Shown: piece by piece, positions 1-7,839 of the stretch
Layout: each line of letters starts with the position of its first letter
Position numbering within the stretch: the stretch's first letter is position 1
NCBI RefSeq assembly: GCF_900112065.1
Contig: NZ_FOKE01000005.1
Location: 1-64,000 of the forward strand
Direction: 5' to 3'
DNA from: Cohnella sp. OV330
GTDB taxonomy: Bacteria; Bacillota; Bacilli; Paenibacillales; Paenibacillaceae
DNA: 64,000 nucleotides
The notes under the pieces: generated by a model
Told to the model about the DNA's origin: nothing
Seen by the model: the letters and a program-made list of their open reading frames with translations, nothing else
Database searches by the model: none
Made by a program: the position numbers and the translations under genes

Positions 1-94
1 GCCTCGCAGGTGTGTCAACCTGATTCCACTTCCTCGAAATCCATCTGGCGGACCGAGGGACCACTGGCCCCGAAGCGTGAATACATTGTTATAT
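1..94 (-). repeat. attC-like site A, cut by the window edge
   Basis: This is the incomplete fourth copy of the large palindromic element also found at 666-829, 1443-1604 and 2081-2250. The end visible here carries the conserved stretch GTGAATACATTGTTATAT. The internal arms lie at 14-20 and 47-53, with the same 33-nt offset as in the complete copies. The other outer arm lies beyond position 1, so the cassette array probably continues outside the window. Confidence 0.7.
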
Positions 95-206
95 GACGTT
101 CGTGTCGCCTCAGAATTACTAACCAATTCTCTAATTACATTATTATTCCTTTATGATACTATAAAATAGAACATACGTTCTTTTTTTTGATTTGGGGGTT
201 TAATCT

Positions 207-635
207 ATGAGTGTAAATTCAATCTCCGAGCAACGAAGTAGAATAATGAGTAGAGTGAGGGGAAAAAACACAAAATTAGAACAATTGGTTTCAAAATGTA
301 TTTGGAAAAGAGGCATACGGTTTAGGAAAAATGTATTGTCTCTTTTTGGAAAACCAGACATAGCAATAAAAAAGTACAAAGTCGTGATCTTTATTGATTC
401 ATGCTTTTGGCACGGATGTCAATCTCACTTTAAACTTCCTAATAAGAATCCACAATACTGGAATAATAAGATTAAGAGAAATATTGATAGAGATAATGAA
501 GTTACTCTCTACTATCAAAAAATAAATTGGACAATAATTAGAATTTGGGAACACGATTTAAAGGCCAATTTTGAACTAGTAATTTATCATGTTTGTAGAC
601 AAATACATATGGCAAAACACATAGATCATTTATAA
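207..635 (+). CDS. vsr: Very short patch repair (Vsr) endonuclease
   Basis: A 142-residue protein with the Vsr signature: an N-terminal SRVRGKNTKLE motif, then GKPDIA supplying the metal-binding Asp, then a FIDSCFWHGCQ core carrying the zinc-binding and catalytic residues. Vsr nicks T:G mismatches that arise by deamination at 5-methylcytosine, and it normally accompanies a DNA cytosine methyltransferase. No methyltransferase is visible in this window. The gene is far more AT-rich than the chromosome to the right and lies alone between two attC-like sites, so it looks like a cassette gene acquired by transfer. It is the only cassette gene on the plus strand. The family assignment is firm; that it acts as an orphan is inferred, since a partner could lie left of position 1. 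Confidence 0.9.
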   Translation: MSVNSISEQRSRIMSRVRGKNTKLEQLVSKCIWKRGIRFRKNVLSLFGKPDIAIKKYKVVIFIDSCFWHGCQSHFKLPNKNPQYWNNKIKRNIDRDNEVTLYYQKINWTIIRIWEHDLKANFELVIYHVCRQIHMAKHIDHL

Positions 636-665
636 TATGTTTTTAAAACATATTTCAAGAATGTC

Positions 666-829
666 ATTTAACGTTGCTGTGTTCACGACGTCCCACCGAC
701 TTAAGGCGACGAAGTCGACGGGCGCGATGCGCTTAGTCGGTGCGAATGTGTCTGGCTGATTACGCTTCCACGAAATCCCTCTGCCAGACCGAGGGGCTTG
801 TCCCCCGATGCGTGAACACGGTGTTATCG
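666..829 (-). repeat. attC-like site B
   Basis: A 164-bp element bounded by ATTTAAC at 666-672 and GTTATCG at 823-829, with inner arms TGTTCACG and CGTGAACA, so the two ends pair. The internal arms GTCTGGC (750-756) and GCCAGAC (783-789) form a stem whose sequence differs from that in the sister copies while pairing is preserved. The R-box and L-box plan matches integron attC sites. The minus-strand orientation is inferred from the gene orientation of most cassettes and from a TAAC-led left end. Confidence 0.75.
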
Positions 830-853
830 GAAGTTCCCTACCTCTTTGAGAGA

Positions 854-1411
854 CTAACTAAGCTCCTTTAAAAGGTCTATTATGAAAAACGAGAGAAGAA
901 TATTTATTAAAGATAAAGCAAAAATTGAAATAGGAACTGAATATGCTCTCAAAAAATTAGAATTGAGAAATTTTATTTTCTTATTTTGAAACTCTGGGAT
1001 TTGAAACAAAACGTCATTTAATTCTAATAAGACTTCAAGATAAACAAAGAAAAACGAGGAAAGGATTATCCATACATTCTGCTCTATTTGTTCCAGTTTT
1101 GAAAACTGAATGATCGTAACCATCCAAACTGTAAACATTATCTTCAGAATTGATTTTATTAATACGACTAAAATCTTAATGTTTGTGAAGCCAGCAATGC
1201 AGAAGATACCGATTGCCATTATATTAACTTTTGTTATTCCACCAACAATTTCATCGTAGGATGTCCCTTTCAATGGTTGAGTCAGTATTAACTGAGAGAT
1301 AGAGTAAAAGATTAAACAAAAAAATAGACTGAATATTAATTTAGGTGTAATTAATACTTGCTTCCGAAACTCTCGTTTTCTTTGAATTGTTCTTTCTGTC
1401 CTTGTTTGCAT
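854..1411 (-). CDS. Cassette-borne polytopic membrane protein, unknown family
   Basis: A 185-residue protein with a basic N-terminus (MQTRTERTIQRKREFRKQ) followed by about four hydrophobic segments, near residues 22-45, 60-85, 95-130 and 155-182. I recognise no family. It is AT-rich and stands alone between attC-like sites B and C, with its stop close to site B, as expected for a cassette gene read on the minus strand. Membrane location is predicted from hydrophobicity only; no function is proposed. Confidence 0.6.
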   Translation of the reverse strand: MQTRTERTIQRKREFRKQVLITPKLIFSLFFCLIFYSISQLILTQPLKGTSYDEIVGGITKVNIMAIGIFCIAGFTNIKILVVLIKSILKIMFTVWMVTIIQFSKLEQIEQNVWIILSSFFFVYLEVLLELNDVLFQIPEFQNKKIKFLNSNFLRAYSVPISIFALSLINILLSFFIIDLLKELS

Positions 1412-1442
1412 TTAGTATTTCCTTTCTGTCTTTGGGAATTTC

Positions 1443-1604
1443 CGATAACGTTCCCGTATTCACGACGCTGTGAGGCTTAAGGTCACGAAGTGACCGGGTC
1501 CGACAGGACTCGCATGTGTGTCCGCCTAATTCCACTTCCCCGAATTCCATTTGGCGGACCGAAGGTCAACGTAGTCGGCCCGATGCGTAAATACATTGTT
1601 ATAT
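1443..1604 (-). repeat. attC-like site C
   Basis: A 162-bp copy of the palindromic element. The outer boxes are CGATAAC (1443-1449) and GTTATAT (1598-1604), and the inner arms are GTATTCACG and CGTAAATAC. The internal stems are GGTCAC/GTGACC (1481-1495) and GTCCGCC/GGCGGAC (1520-1526 with 1553-1559). It separates two single-gene cassettes. Confidence 0.8.
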
Positions 1605-1637
1605 GGCGTACCACACTTCTTGAAACACATCCAATGT

Positions 1638-2051
1638 TTATAGCTTTTTAAATTCTTTGTTTGTATTTCTAGTTTTACTCTCTGCAAATGAAAGTATGTT
1701 ATCCAATGTAAAGAATAGGTAGTAAGCAATAATTCCATATAGAATGTGATTTTGATTAATATAAAATCCAACAAGAAGTAAAATAACTAATGTTAGTAAC
1801 AAAATGATGAAACTCAGAGCAATTGACATGATCGTTCTCTTCCATATATTTCGAGTTGTTAAAGATAATTTCTCTACTAAGTATGACATTGGAAACGAAA
1901 TAAATAATGAAACAGCAAAAAATATAAAATAAACGGGGAAAAATAACACAATAAATTCATTAGGAAAGGATATTAATAACATCACCACTGTCATAATCAA
2001 AGATGTAATAAATAGACTTATTAATTTACTTACGATGCTTCCTGATTTCAT
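1638..2051 (-). CDS. Cassette-borne small membrane protein, unknown family
   Basis: A 137-residue, very hydrophobic protein with four predicted membrane segments (about 10-28, 32-52, 72-95 and 102-120) and a charged C-terminal tail (ESKTRNTNKEFKKL). No family recognised. The start is followed upstream by site D and the stop lies 34 bp from site C, so the gene fills its cassette almost completely. Base composition is AT-rich like the other cassettes and unlike the chromosome to the right. Confidence 0.6.
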   Translation of the reverse strand: MKSGSIVSKLISLFITSLIMTVVMLLISFPNEFIVLFFPVYFIFFAVSLFISFPMSYLVEKLSLTTRNIWKRTIMSIALSFIILLLTLVILLLVGFYINQNHILYGIIAYYLFFTLDNILSFAESKTRNTNKEFKKL

Positions 2052-2080
2052 TTATTTCTTCTCCGTTCAAGTGGTATGTC

Positions 2081-2250
2081 ATATAACGTTCCCGTATTCA
2101 CGAGGCCGAGAGGCGCTTAAGGTCACTAAGTGACCGGATGCGTGTCAGCGCAGTTAGCTTCGCAGGTGTGTCCGCCTGATTCTGCTTCCCCGAAATTCAT
2201 CTGGCGGACCGAGGGGCCGCAGGCTCCGAAGCGCGAATACATTGTTAGAT
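2081..2250 (-). repeat. attC-like site D
   Basis: A 170-bp copy with outer boxes ATATAAC (2081-2087) and GTTAGAT (2244-2250). Read on the minus strand the left box is ATCTAAC, a perfect RYYYAAC inverse core, followed by AATGTATTCGCG. The internal stems are GGTCAC/GTGACC (2121-2135) and GTCCGCC/GGCGGAC (2170-2176 with 2203-2209). It is the best preserved copy of the element. Confidence 0.8.
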
Positions 2251-2291
2251 GAAGTTGACCCTTCTTCGAATTCCAATCAGATTTTTTGAAT

Positions 2292-2636
2292 TTATATATT
2301 TAATTCATTCCAGTCATATATAACAAATCCCAATTGAAATACGACTATAAATAAGTAACTAATGTTTATAGTTAATCTGAATTTAAATGTACTTAAAGCG
2401 CTCTTGTATTCACTTTTGTTAAGACTTCCAGATTTTAAATCCCCCTTGATATCTCTGTAGGAATTCATTAAAATACGAAAATCAATTATCCCCAGTACAC
2501 TCCATAACAACGTAAATATTAATAAAAGAGCGTTGGCAAGTGACAACATCATACCTATTCCTACATCTGATGTTTTCGTAAATCTATAACAAAGATGGAC
2601 AGCTAAAGTAAGTGAGAATAAAACTAATCCTATCAA
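2292..2636 (-). CDS. First-cassette small membrane protein, unknown family
   Basis: A 114-residue protein with three hydrophobic segments (about 2-17, 28-55 and 88-108) and a short polar region (KGDLKSGSLNKSEYKS) between the second and third. No family recognised. It lies between the attI-like junction at about 2693 and site D, so in minus-strand reading it is the first cassette after the recombinase. It shares AT-rich composition and membrane character with the next two cassettes. Confidence 0.55.
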   Translation of the reverse strand: MIGLVLFSLTLAVHLCYRFTKTSDVGIGMMLSLANALLLIFTLLWSVLGIIDFRILMNSYRDIKGDLKSGSLNKSEYKSALSTFKFRLTINISYLFIVVFQLGFVIYDWNELNI

Positions 2637-2682
2637 ACTGAAATTTGGTTTAGTATTGTTCTTTATAACCTTCCCGCCCCTC

Positions 2683-2700
2683 GGTCAATTTCAACTAACG
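2683..2700 (-). other. attI-like junction between recombinase and first cassette
   Basis: Read on the minus strand this stretch starts CGTTAGTTGAAATTGACC. It is nearly identical to the complement of GTTAGATGAAGTTGACC at the far end of the first cassette (2244-2260). A cassette whose two ends pair beyond the core box is what integration of a circular cassette at an attI site would leave. The crossover would lie in the GTTA at 2697-2700. Assignment is by position and pairing only. Confidence 0.5.
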
Positions 2701-2723
2701 TCTTTTTTACGAACTTGACTAAA

Positions 2724-3874
2724 TCATTCAATTCGGCTGGTTTTGCGTAGTTCGCTAAAATAGATCGATGCGATATATTTGCGTAAGTCTGTAGCAGACC
2801 GCGCCTCTTCGATATCCAGGGGGCTTTTGATTCGCCGAATATTTTTCACGCTCACATGGGTGTAGCGCTCGGTTGTACGTGAGCTCTGATGACCTAGCAG
2901 TTCTTGAATATATCGAAGGTCGATGCCTCCTTCCAGCAGATGCGTAGCGAATGAATGGCGCAGGGCATGAATGCTCACCTTTTTGTTGATGCCGGAGACG
3001 GCAAGCGCGTGCTCGAACATTTTTTGGGCGGAACGTTCGGTGAGGTGGCTGGTTTTATTTTGTCCGGGAAAGAACCACTGGTCCTGCGCATCATGGCGGA
3101 TATAGCGTTTGACGATTTCTACGGCGCTATCCGACAAAACCTTGATGCGATCTTTCCTTCCTTTTCCTTTTCTAACTAAGTAACGTTCTTCATTCGTAGT
3201 CAAAGTCCTGTATTCGGAGTCGCACGACTTCGACAACCCGCAAGCCCGAAGAATAGGTAAGAAATAATAGCGCTTGATGCTTCAGATTGGACAAGGCGCC
3301 GAGCAGCGCTTTCACTTCTTTTAGTGCATATACATTCGGAAGCTTGTTTTCTTTTTTGGTCTCTCGTACGGAACCGTGTTTTCGATTTGCAATACCTCTT
3401 GCTCGAAAAACTTGATCGCACTGATCGCCTGGTTCACTTAAGCGTGAGATGGCTTTTTCTCCTGAAGCTCCAGCATGTATTTCTTAAGACATTCTTGTCG
3501 GTTATGCTTCGGAATGGTGTCGCAATAATCCATTATCGCCCGACATGGCCGCAATAAGCCTGAATTGTTTTTCCGCCGCAGCCCCTTATCTGCAGCTGCT
3601 GCCTCAACTGCTGCTCTTACGGTTCACGCCTGGAGGCCCGATTCTTTAGGAAAAGATAGCTCTCCTCGCATAATCGGTCCTCTATTCGCAGGCTCATTTG
3701 GAATTCCTTCATCAGTCTTTCAGCCATTGCGAGTGTATAAGGCACCGTTCACAATGAGGCTTCCGGCACCCATCTTCTGCCCGGTAAAGTCTTGATGATA
3801 TCGATCGTCGCACGGTCAAACTCGAATTGAAGACCCAGCGTCGCCTCGTCCCTCTTAAAAAGATAAATTTCCAT
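2724..3874 (-). pseudogene. Decayed tyrosine recombinase (GRRW/KSPLD-type integrase)
   Basis: The C-terminal 170 codons (2724-3236) are intact. They carry the GKGRKDR lysine region, [15 protein letters not shown] and the YTHV nucleophile, ending in IKSPLD. Upstream, other minus frames continue the same protein: [12 protein letters not shown] (first catalytic Arg, about 3221-3260), VNQAISAIKFFEQEV, and an N-terminal stretch with GRRWVPEASL. The natural start is probably the ATG at 3874, preceded by GGAG, giving about 380 residues. Lesions are an in-frame TGA at 3749-3751 where Trp is expected, a TAA at 3438-3440, and frame changes near 3480-3520, 3345-3360 and 3175-3200. The IntI-specific extra domain is not visible. 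Family assignment is strong; its role in mobilising the adjacent cassettes is inferred. The 136 bp up to 4010 show nothing else. Confidence 0.75.
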
Positions 3875-4010
3875 GCAATCTCCTTCAGCCGCCCGACATG
3901 CAAAAGGGAACGCAAAGTCGAATACGACTTCGCGGTCCCCGATACTTTCGGCAGACATGTTTGCTGAAAATACACCATAGCTTCCTACAGATTTACAACC
4001 GGTTACTTGA

Positions 4011-4580
4011 TCACAACCTACGCTTCCGCTGATATGCTTTCCAGGCCATGATCGCTGCAGCGGCAACGAGTATGAATGCAGATATATATAAGAAAAGATT
4101 TAGCGACAGCATAGTCCCTCCATAGGCTCCCCCGCTTAACGCGTCGGCCTCTATCGAAGCCGTACCGAGAATCGCCACGGATTCATCGGCGGATGCCTGC
4201 AGATTGCCGCTGCACAGATTCGTTTGGAGCATCCGATTCTCGTTATAATGGGCGAACACGATGTACGATTGGTTTTTGCTGAACGTGATTCCGCAAGATT
4301 CCGAGCCGCCGCTCAGCGCTTGAATCGTGATTAGTTTCGTCGAGACGCCCTTCCAGGCAAGCTGAACGTCAAAAGCATACTCTCTCGTTTCGCGTGATCG
4401 AAATAAGCTGGGTAAGCCTTTATGAATCACTTGGCCGACGAAGACGGCTGCGGAGTCGTCCAGTCTTTCCTGTGTATTCCTAACGGCGCAGCTACAGGCA
4501 GATGCTCTATCGGATGTAAAAGTGAAAAGTCCGATCGCAACAAAGCTGAAAAGCAGTAATAAGGAGATGTATCGCTTCAT
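4011..4580 (-). CDS. Secreted TIMP/netrin-like domain protein with C-terminal anchor
   Basis: A 189-residue protein. Residues 1-28 form a signal peptide ending in ASA, followed directly by CSCAV, the Cys-x-Cys start typical of bacterial TIMP/NTR-like domains. The body ERLDDSAAVFVGQV and a second Cys pair (SCGI, LCSG) fit this fold. Residues 158-180 form a membrane segment followed by KAYQRKRR, so the domain would be displayed outside and anchored. The biological role of such bacterial proteins is unclear. It has its own RBS and no obvious operon partner. Confidence 0.7.
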   Translation of the reverse strand: MKRYISLLLLFSFVAIGLFTFTSDRASACSCAVRNTQERLDDSAAVFVGQVIHKGLPSLFRSRETREYAFDVQLAWKGVSTKLITIQALSGGSESCGITFSKNQSYIVFAHYNENRMLQTNLCSGNLQASADESVAILGTASIEADALSGGAYGGTMLSLNLFLYISAFILVAAAAIMAWKAYQRKRRL

Positions 4581-4680
4581 CGGGTGCCTCCTTTGCCTAC
4601 CAATATGAATACCTTCGTTATATCACATTTAACAAATTAAGGAAACAAAAGCATTTGTCTGGGCGATCGATCCAAAACGC

Positions 4681-4713
4681 AAAAAAGAGCGATCCGCGCT
4701 AGGCGGATCGCTC
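4681..4713 (-). terminator. Rho-independent terminator of the lasso/VanZ operon
   Basis: A perfect 11-bp stem GAGCGATCCGC (4687-4697) pairs with GCGGATCGCTC (4703-4713). On the minus strand it is followed by six T residues. It lies 24 bp after the vanZ stop and closes the long minus-strand transcription unit. Confidence 0.85.
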
Positions 4714-4736
4714 TCAGTTTAGGTACAGCAGAGGTA

Positions 4737-5261
4737 TTATCGGCGCCCTGCCGTTCGGATGATTCGCCATTGCTTGTAGAGGGCGGATATCCCGAAGCAA
4801 ACGGCAAGGCTGATCGCGCCGCCTGTCAGATCGACGAGCACGTCTTGATAAGTCGGCGTTCGGGCCGCGGAATAGCGCTGGTTCCACTCGTCCAAAATCG
4901 CGACAAAACCGACGACCGCCAGCGATAGCGCGGCTGTGGACAACGGACGCAGGCGGAACAGGCGCAGCACGAGCGCGGTCACGGCCGCAAGCACGCCATA
5001 AACGAACAAATGAGCGCTCTTGCGAAATGCGAATTCGATCATGCCGTACGGATTAATGTCCCGCCGGTACTCCTTGCCGTCGTAGTGGATATCTACGCCC
5101 GGCAGCAATCGCTCGGCCGTCTCCCAGGACAAGGTCCGATTCAGCAACGGCTGAATCGTCTGCTTGCTATAAGGCTGGGATGATAGCTTGAATATCGCGA
5201 TGACGACGAAGCACAAGAGACCAAGCGCTATGAGACGTCTCCAGCTCTTATTGTCGGTCAT
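4737..5261 (-). CDS. VanZ-like family membrane protein
   Basis: A 174-residue protein with the VanZ-like core: FRKSAHLFVYGVL about residue 80, then DEWNQRYSAARTPTYQDVLVDLTGG about 125-149, and about four membrane segments. VanZ itself contributes to teicoplanin resistance, but most family members have no defined function. It is the last gene of the lasso operon, 23 bp after cysC and just before the terminator. It could protect the cell envelope or simply be a passenger. Confidence 0.85.
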   Translation of the reverse strand: MTDNKSWRRLIALGLLCFVVIAIFKLSSQPYSKQTIQPLLNRTLSWETAERLLPGVDIHYDGKEYRRDINPYGMIEFAFRKSAHLFVYGVLAAVTALVLRLFRLRPLSTAALSLAVVGFVAILDEWNQRYSAARTPTYQDVLVDLTGGAISLAVCFGISALYKQWRIIRTAGRR

Positions 5262-5283
5262 GATGCCTTTCCCCTTTCTGCCG

Positions 5284-5973
5284 CTAGACCTGTCCCGCTT
5301 CGGCCAGCCTGCCGAGCAGATCGCCGCGGGCTTCCAAATACTCGATCAAGGCGGCTACGGATTCATCCGCAGACTCCAGCTGCGTATCGATCGTCAGCTC
5401 CGGCCGCTCGGGGACGTCGTACGGCGCGCCGACGCCCGTGAAACTTGGGATCTGGCCGCTTCGCGCTTTTTTGTACAACCCCTTCGGATCCCTGCGTTCG
5501 CACTCCTCGAGCGAACAGCGGACATAGATCTCCGCGAAGTCGCCCTCCTCGAACAAATCTCTGACCATCCGGCGGTCCTCGCCGTTCGGAGAGACCAGCG
5601 CCGCGATCACGACGGTTCCCGCTTCGACGAACAGCTTGGCTACCTCGCCCACTCTCCGCAGATTTTCCCGCCGGTCCGCCTCCGAGAACCCGAGGTCCCG
5701 GCACAGTCCATGACGGACGTTGTCGCCGTCCAACACGAAGCAGCCGATGCCGCGGGCATGCAGCTCCCGCTCCAAGGCGAAAGCGAGCGTCGACTTGCCC
5801 GATCCCGGCAGCCCCGTGAGCCAGAGCACCCGACCGGGATGCCCGCTTTTGCGCTCCCGGTCCGCGCGCGAGATGCCGGAGCGCTGCCAGGTTACTTGGC
5901 CGACCGGCGCAGCTCCCCGCCCTGCTGCCGTGCCGGCCGCGCCGCCTTCTGCGATCGTCTCGTTCACTCGCAT
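5284..5973 (-). CDS. cysC: Adenylyl-sulfate (APS) kinase
   Basis: A 229-residue protein that phosphorylates adenosine 5'-phosphosulfate to PAPS, the universal sulfate donor. GLPGSGKST at about 54-62 is the P-loop, followed by DGDNVRHGLCRDLGFSEADRRENLRRV (APS-binding), FVEAGTVVIAALVSP and KGLYKKARSGQIPSFTGV, all diagnostic for CysC. A roughly 45-residue low-complexity N-terminal extension precedes the kinase core. The ATG at 5973 has GGAGGG six bases upstream and is preferred over an earlier TTG. It lies 43 bp downstream of the lasso exporter in the same operon. No ATP sulfurylase or sulfite-reduction genes are nearby, so its product most likely serves the operon's sulfotransferase. Confidence 0.92.
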   Translation of the reverse strand: MRVNETIAEGGAAGTAAGRGAAPVGQVTWQRSGISRADRERKSGHPGRVLWLTGLPGSGKSTLAFALERELHARGIGCFVLDGDNVRHGLCRDLGFSEADRRENLRRVGEVAKLFVEAGTVVIAALVSPNGEDRRMVRDLFEEGDFAEIYVRCSLEECERRDPKGLYKKARSGQIPSFTGVGAPYDVPERPELTIDTQLESADESVAALIEYLEARGDLLGRLAEAGQV

Positions 5974-6015
5974 TCGTATCCCTCCCGTAGTTGCCCGCAA
6001 GCCCTTCGCGAGCGT

Positions 6016-7824
6016 TTATCTTGCGCCTGCCGGCCATTCGACGACGCCGTCGGCCGACGTGCCGTCCAGCGCGCTTATTCGACCGTCTTCCCGCACGATA
6101 GCCTCGCCCTGCTCCATGACAACGACCTGATCCGCGCCCCGGATCGTCGACAGCCGGTGCGCGATGACGATGATCGTCATCTTCCCTTTGAGTCGGTCAA
6201 TTGCTTCCTGGATTCGTGCCTCGTTGTCGGTATCGAGCGCGCTGGTCGCTTCGTCAAGCACGAGGATCGACGGCTTCCTGAGGATCGCCCGCGCCAGCAC
6301 GAGCCGCTGACGCTCGCCGCCCGACAGCCGGACGCCGCGGTCGCCGACGACCGTGTCCAGCCCTTCGGGCAAGCGCCTAACGAATTCCTCCGAAGCCGAG
6401 AAACGCAGCGCCTCCCACAGCTCCGTCTCCCGTGCGTCCGGACGCACGGCCAGCAGATTGTCCCGGATGCTCTCGTGGAACAAAAAAGGCTCCTGCGCAA
6501 CGTAGCTTACCGCATGGCGCAAGGCAAGCCGCCGCTCTCCCGCTACAGGGAGGCCGTCGATAAGCACCGATCCGCGCTCGGGCTCGAGCAGGCCCATCAG
6601 CAGGTCGACGAGCGTGCTCTTGCCTGCGCCAGACTTGCCGACGATGGCCGTCATCTTGCCTGCCGGGATGTGAAGGCATACGTCCCGCAGCGCGTATTCG
6701 GCATACGCGTCGCCGCCGTACTTGAAGTAGACGTGGCGGCATTCGATCCCCGCCTTGACGTCCAGACCCTCCGCGCGTTCGCCGGCTTCGTCGGCGCCCG
6801 ATTCGCGGGCTTCGGCGCATTCGCGCTCAAGCTCGCGCAGGCTGCGAAACGCGGGAATCGCGGAGCCGATCTGCTCCGCGTTCGATTGGATCTGGGCGAA
6901 GCGGGGCCACAGCCTGGCGAACAGCACGACGATGAGCAGAAGTTCGCCCGCGCCGACGTGCAGCGCCTCGACGGCCAGGTATACGAACAAGGCGATCAGC
7001 GCCGCGGAGGAAATCTTGTACAAGCTCGACGTCGTCGCCTGCAGCCTCGCGAAGGCGATGAAGTTGGCCTCCATCCGTCCGGTCAGTCCGCGGAACCAGC
7101 CGAGATACGAATCTTCCAAGCGGTTGCTCTTAATATCCTTGATGCCGTTGAAATGATCGGTCAAACCGGCGTAATATTGCTGCGACAACTCGCTCGTCCG
7201 ATTGCCGACCTCCTTGGCCCGCCGAATCTTGCGGCGCATGACGACCGCGATCGCGGCGCCGCTAACGAGCACGACCGCCGTGAGCTTCGCCGACAGCCAG
7301 AAGGCGATCCCGATCTGGATGACGGTAAACGCGACCGAAGAAGCGAGCTGCAGAAACAAATACGTCGCCTGGCTGACTCGCGCCAACTCGGACGTGAGCA
7401 GGTGATGAAAGTCGGATCGCCGGCGTCGAAGAAAAAAGATCCAGTCGGACCGCATCAGCGACGCATATAGCGTGAGGCGCAAATGCCGGATAAAGCCCTG
7501 CTGCAGCCGGGTGCCGCGGATGCTCTGGGCCCGCTGCAGTAGAGACTGCAGCGTCATGATGAGAACATAGGCGGCCAGCAGGACGGGCAGCGCAAGGTTC
7601 GAGGGCAGTTCGCGCAGCGCGGCCAGCGCTTCGCCGGCAAACGGGAGACTGCCCGTGCCTCCAGCGCCGTCGCCAAGCAGGCCGAGGAGTCCGAGCATCG
7701 GCGCGAGCATGTAGATGCCGATGCCGTCGAACAGTCCGAGCGCGACCATCGCGGCGAGCTGAGCGTACAGGCGCATTCCTCCGTAGCTTCGCAGCCGGTT
7801 CAAGTAAAACCGCAGTTCATTCAT
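6016..7824 (-). CDS. ABC exporter, fused permease/ATPase (lasso peptide D protein)
   Basis: A 602-residue half-transporter. The N-terminal membrane domain (about 1-310) has six predicted helices. The ATPase follows, with GKSGAGKST (Walker A), LSGGERQRL (signature), SILVLDEATSALD (Walker B) and the IAHRLSTI switch His. Its position between the lasso maturation genes and cysC indicates export of the mature lasso peptide, which usually also gives producer immunity. There is no N-terminal C39 peptidase domain, as expected where leader removal is done by B2. The start at 7824 follows GGGGTGAGGCG. Confidence 0.9.
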   Translation of the reverse strand: MNELRFYLNRLRSYGGMRLYAQLAAMVALGLFDGIGIYMLAPMLGLLGLLGDGAGGTGSLPFAGEALAALRELPSNLALPVLLAAYVLIMTLQSLLQRAQSIRGTRLQQGFIRHLRLTLYASLMRSDWIFFLRRRRSDFHHLLTSELARVSQATYLFLQLASSVAFTVIQIGIAFWLSAKLTAVVLVSGAAIAVVMRRKIRRAKEVGNRTSELSQQYYAGLTDHFNGIKDIKSNRLEDSYLGWFRGLTGRMEANFIAFARLQATTSSLYKISSAALIALFVYLAVEALHVGAGELLLIVVLFARLWPRFAQIQSNAEQIGSAIPAFRSLRELERECAEARESGADEAGERAEGLDVKAGIECRHVYFKYGGDAYAEYALRDVCLHIPAGKMTAIVGKSGAGKSTLVDLLMGLLEPERGSVLIDGLPVAGERRLALRHAVSYVAQEPFLFHESIRDNLLAVRPDARETELWEALRFSASEEFVRRLPEGLDTVVGDRGVRLSGGERQRLVLARAILRKPSILVLDEATSALDTDNEARIQEAIDRLKGKMTIIVIAHRLSTIRGADQVVVMEQGEAIVREDGRISALDGTSADGVVEWPAGAR

Positions 7825-7839
7825 CGCCTCACCCCGCTC

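Noticed and set aside
666..2250. Plus-strand orientation of the attC-like sites
   Set aside because: The core boxes are symmetric, so this cannot be excluded. The minus orientation is preferred because three of four cassette genes read that way, the sites then begin TAACAAT as typical attC sites do, and the recombinase end becomes the attI end.
2081..2250. Insertion-sequence ends or a MITE
   Set aside because: The elements do not share a target-site duplication. They alternate with unrelated single genes, and the pairing extends into each cassette, which fits cassette integration better.
5188..7470. A 760-codon open frame on the plus strand
   Set aside because: It is antisense to cysC and the lasso exporter, whose motifs are clear; it is a compositional shadow.
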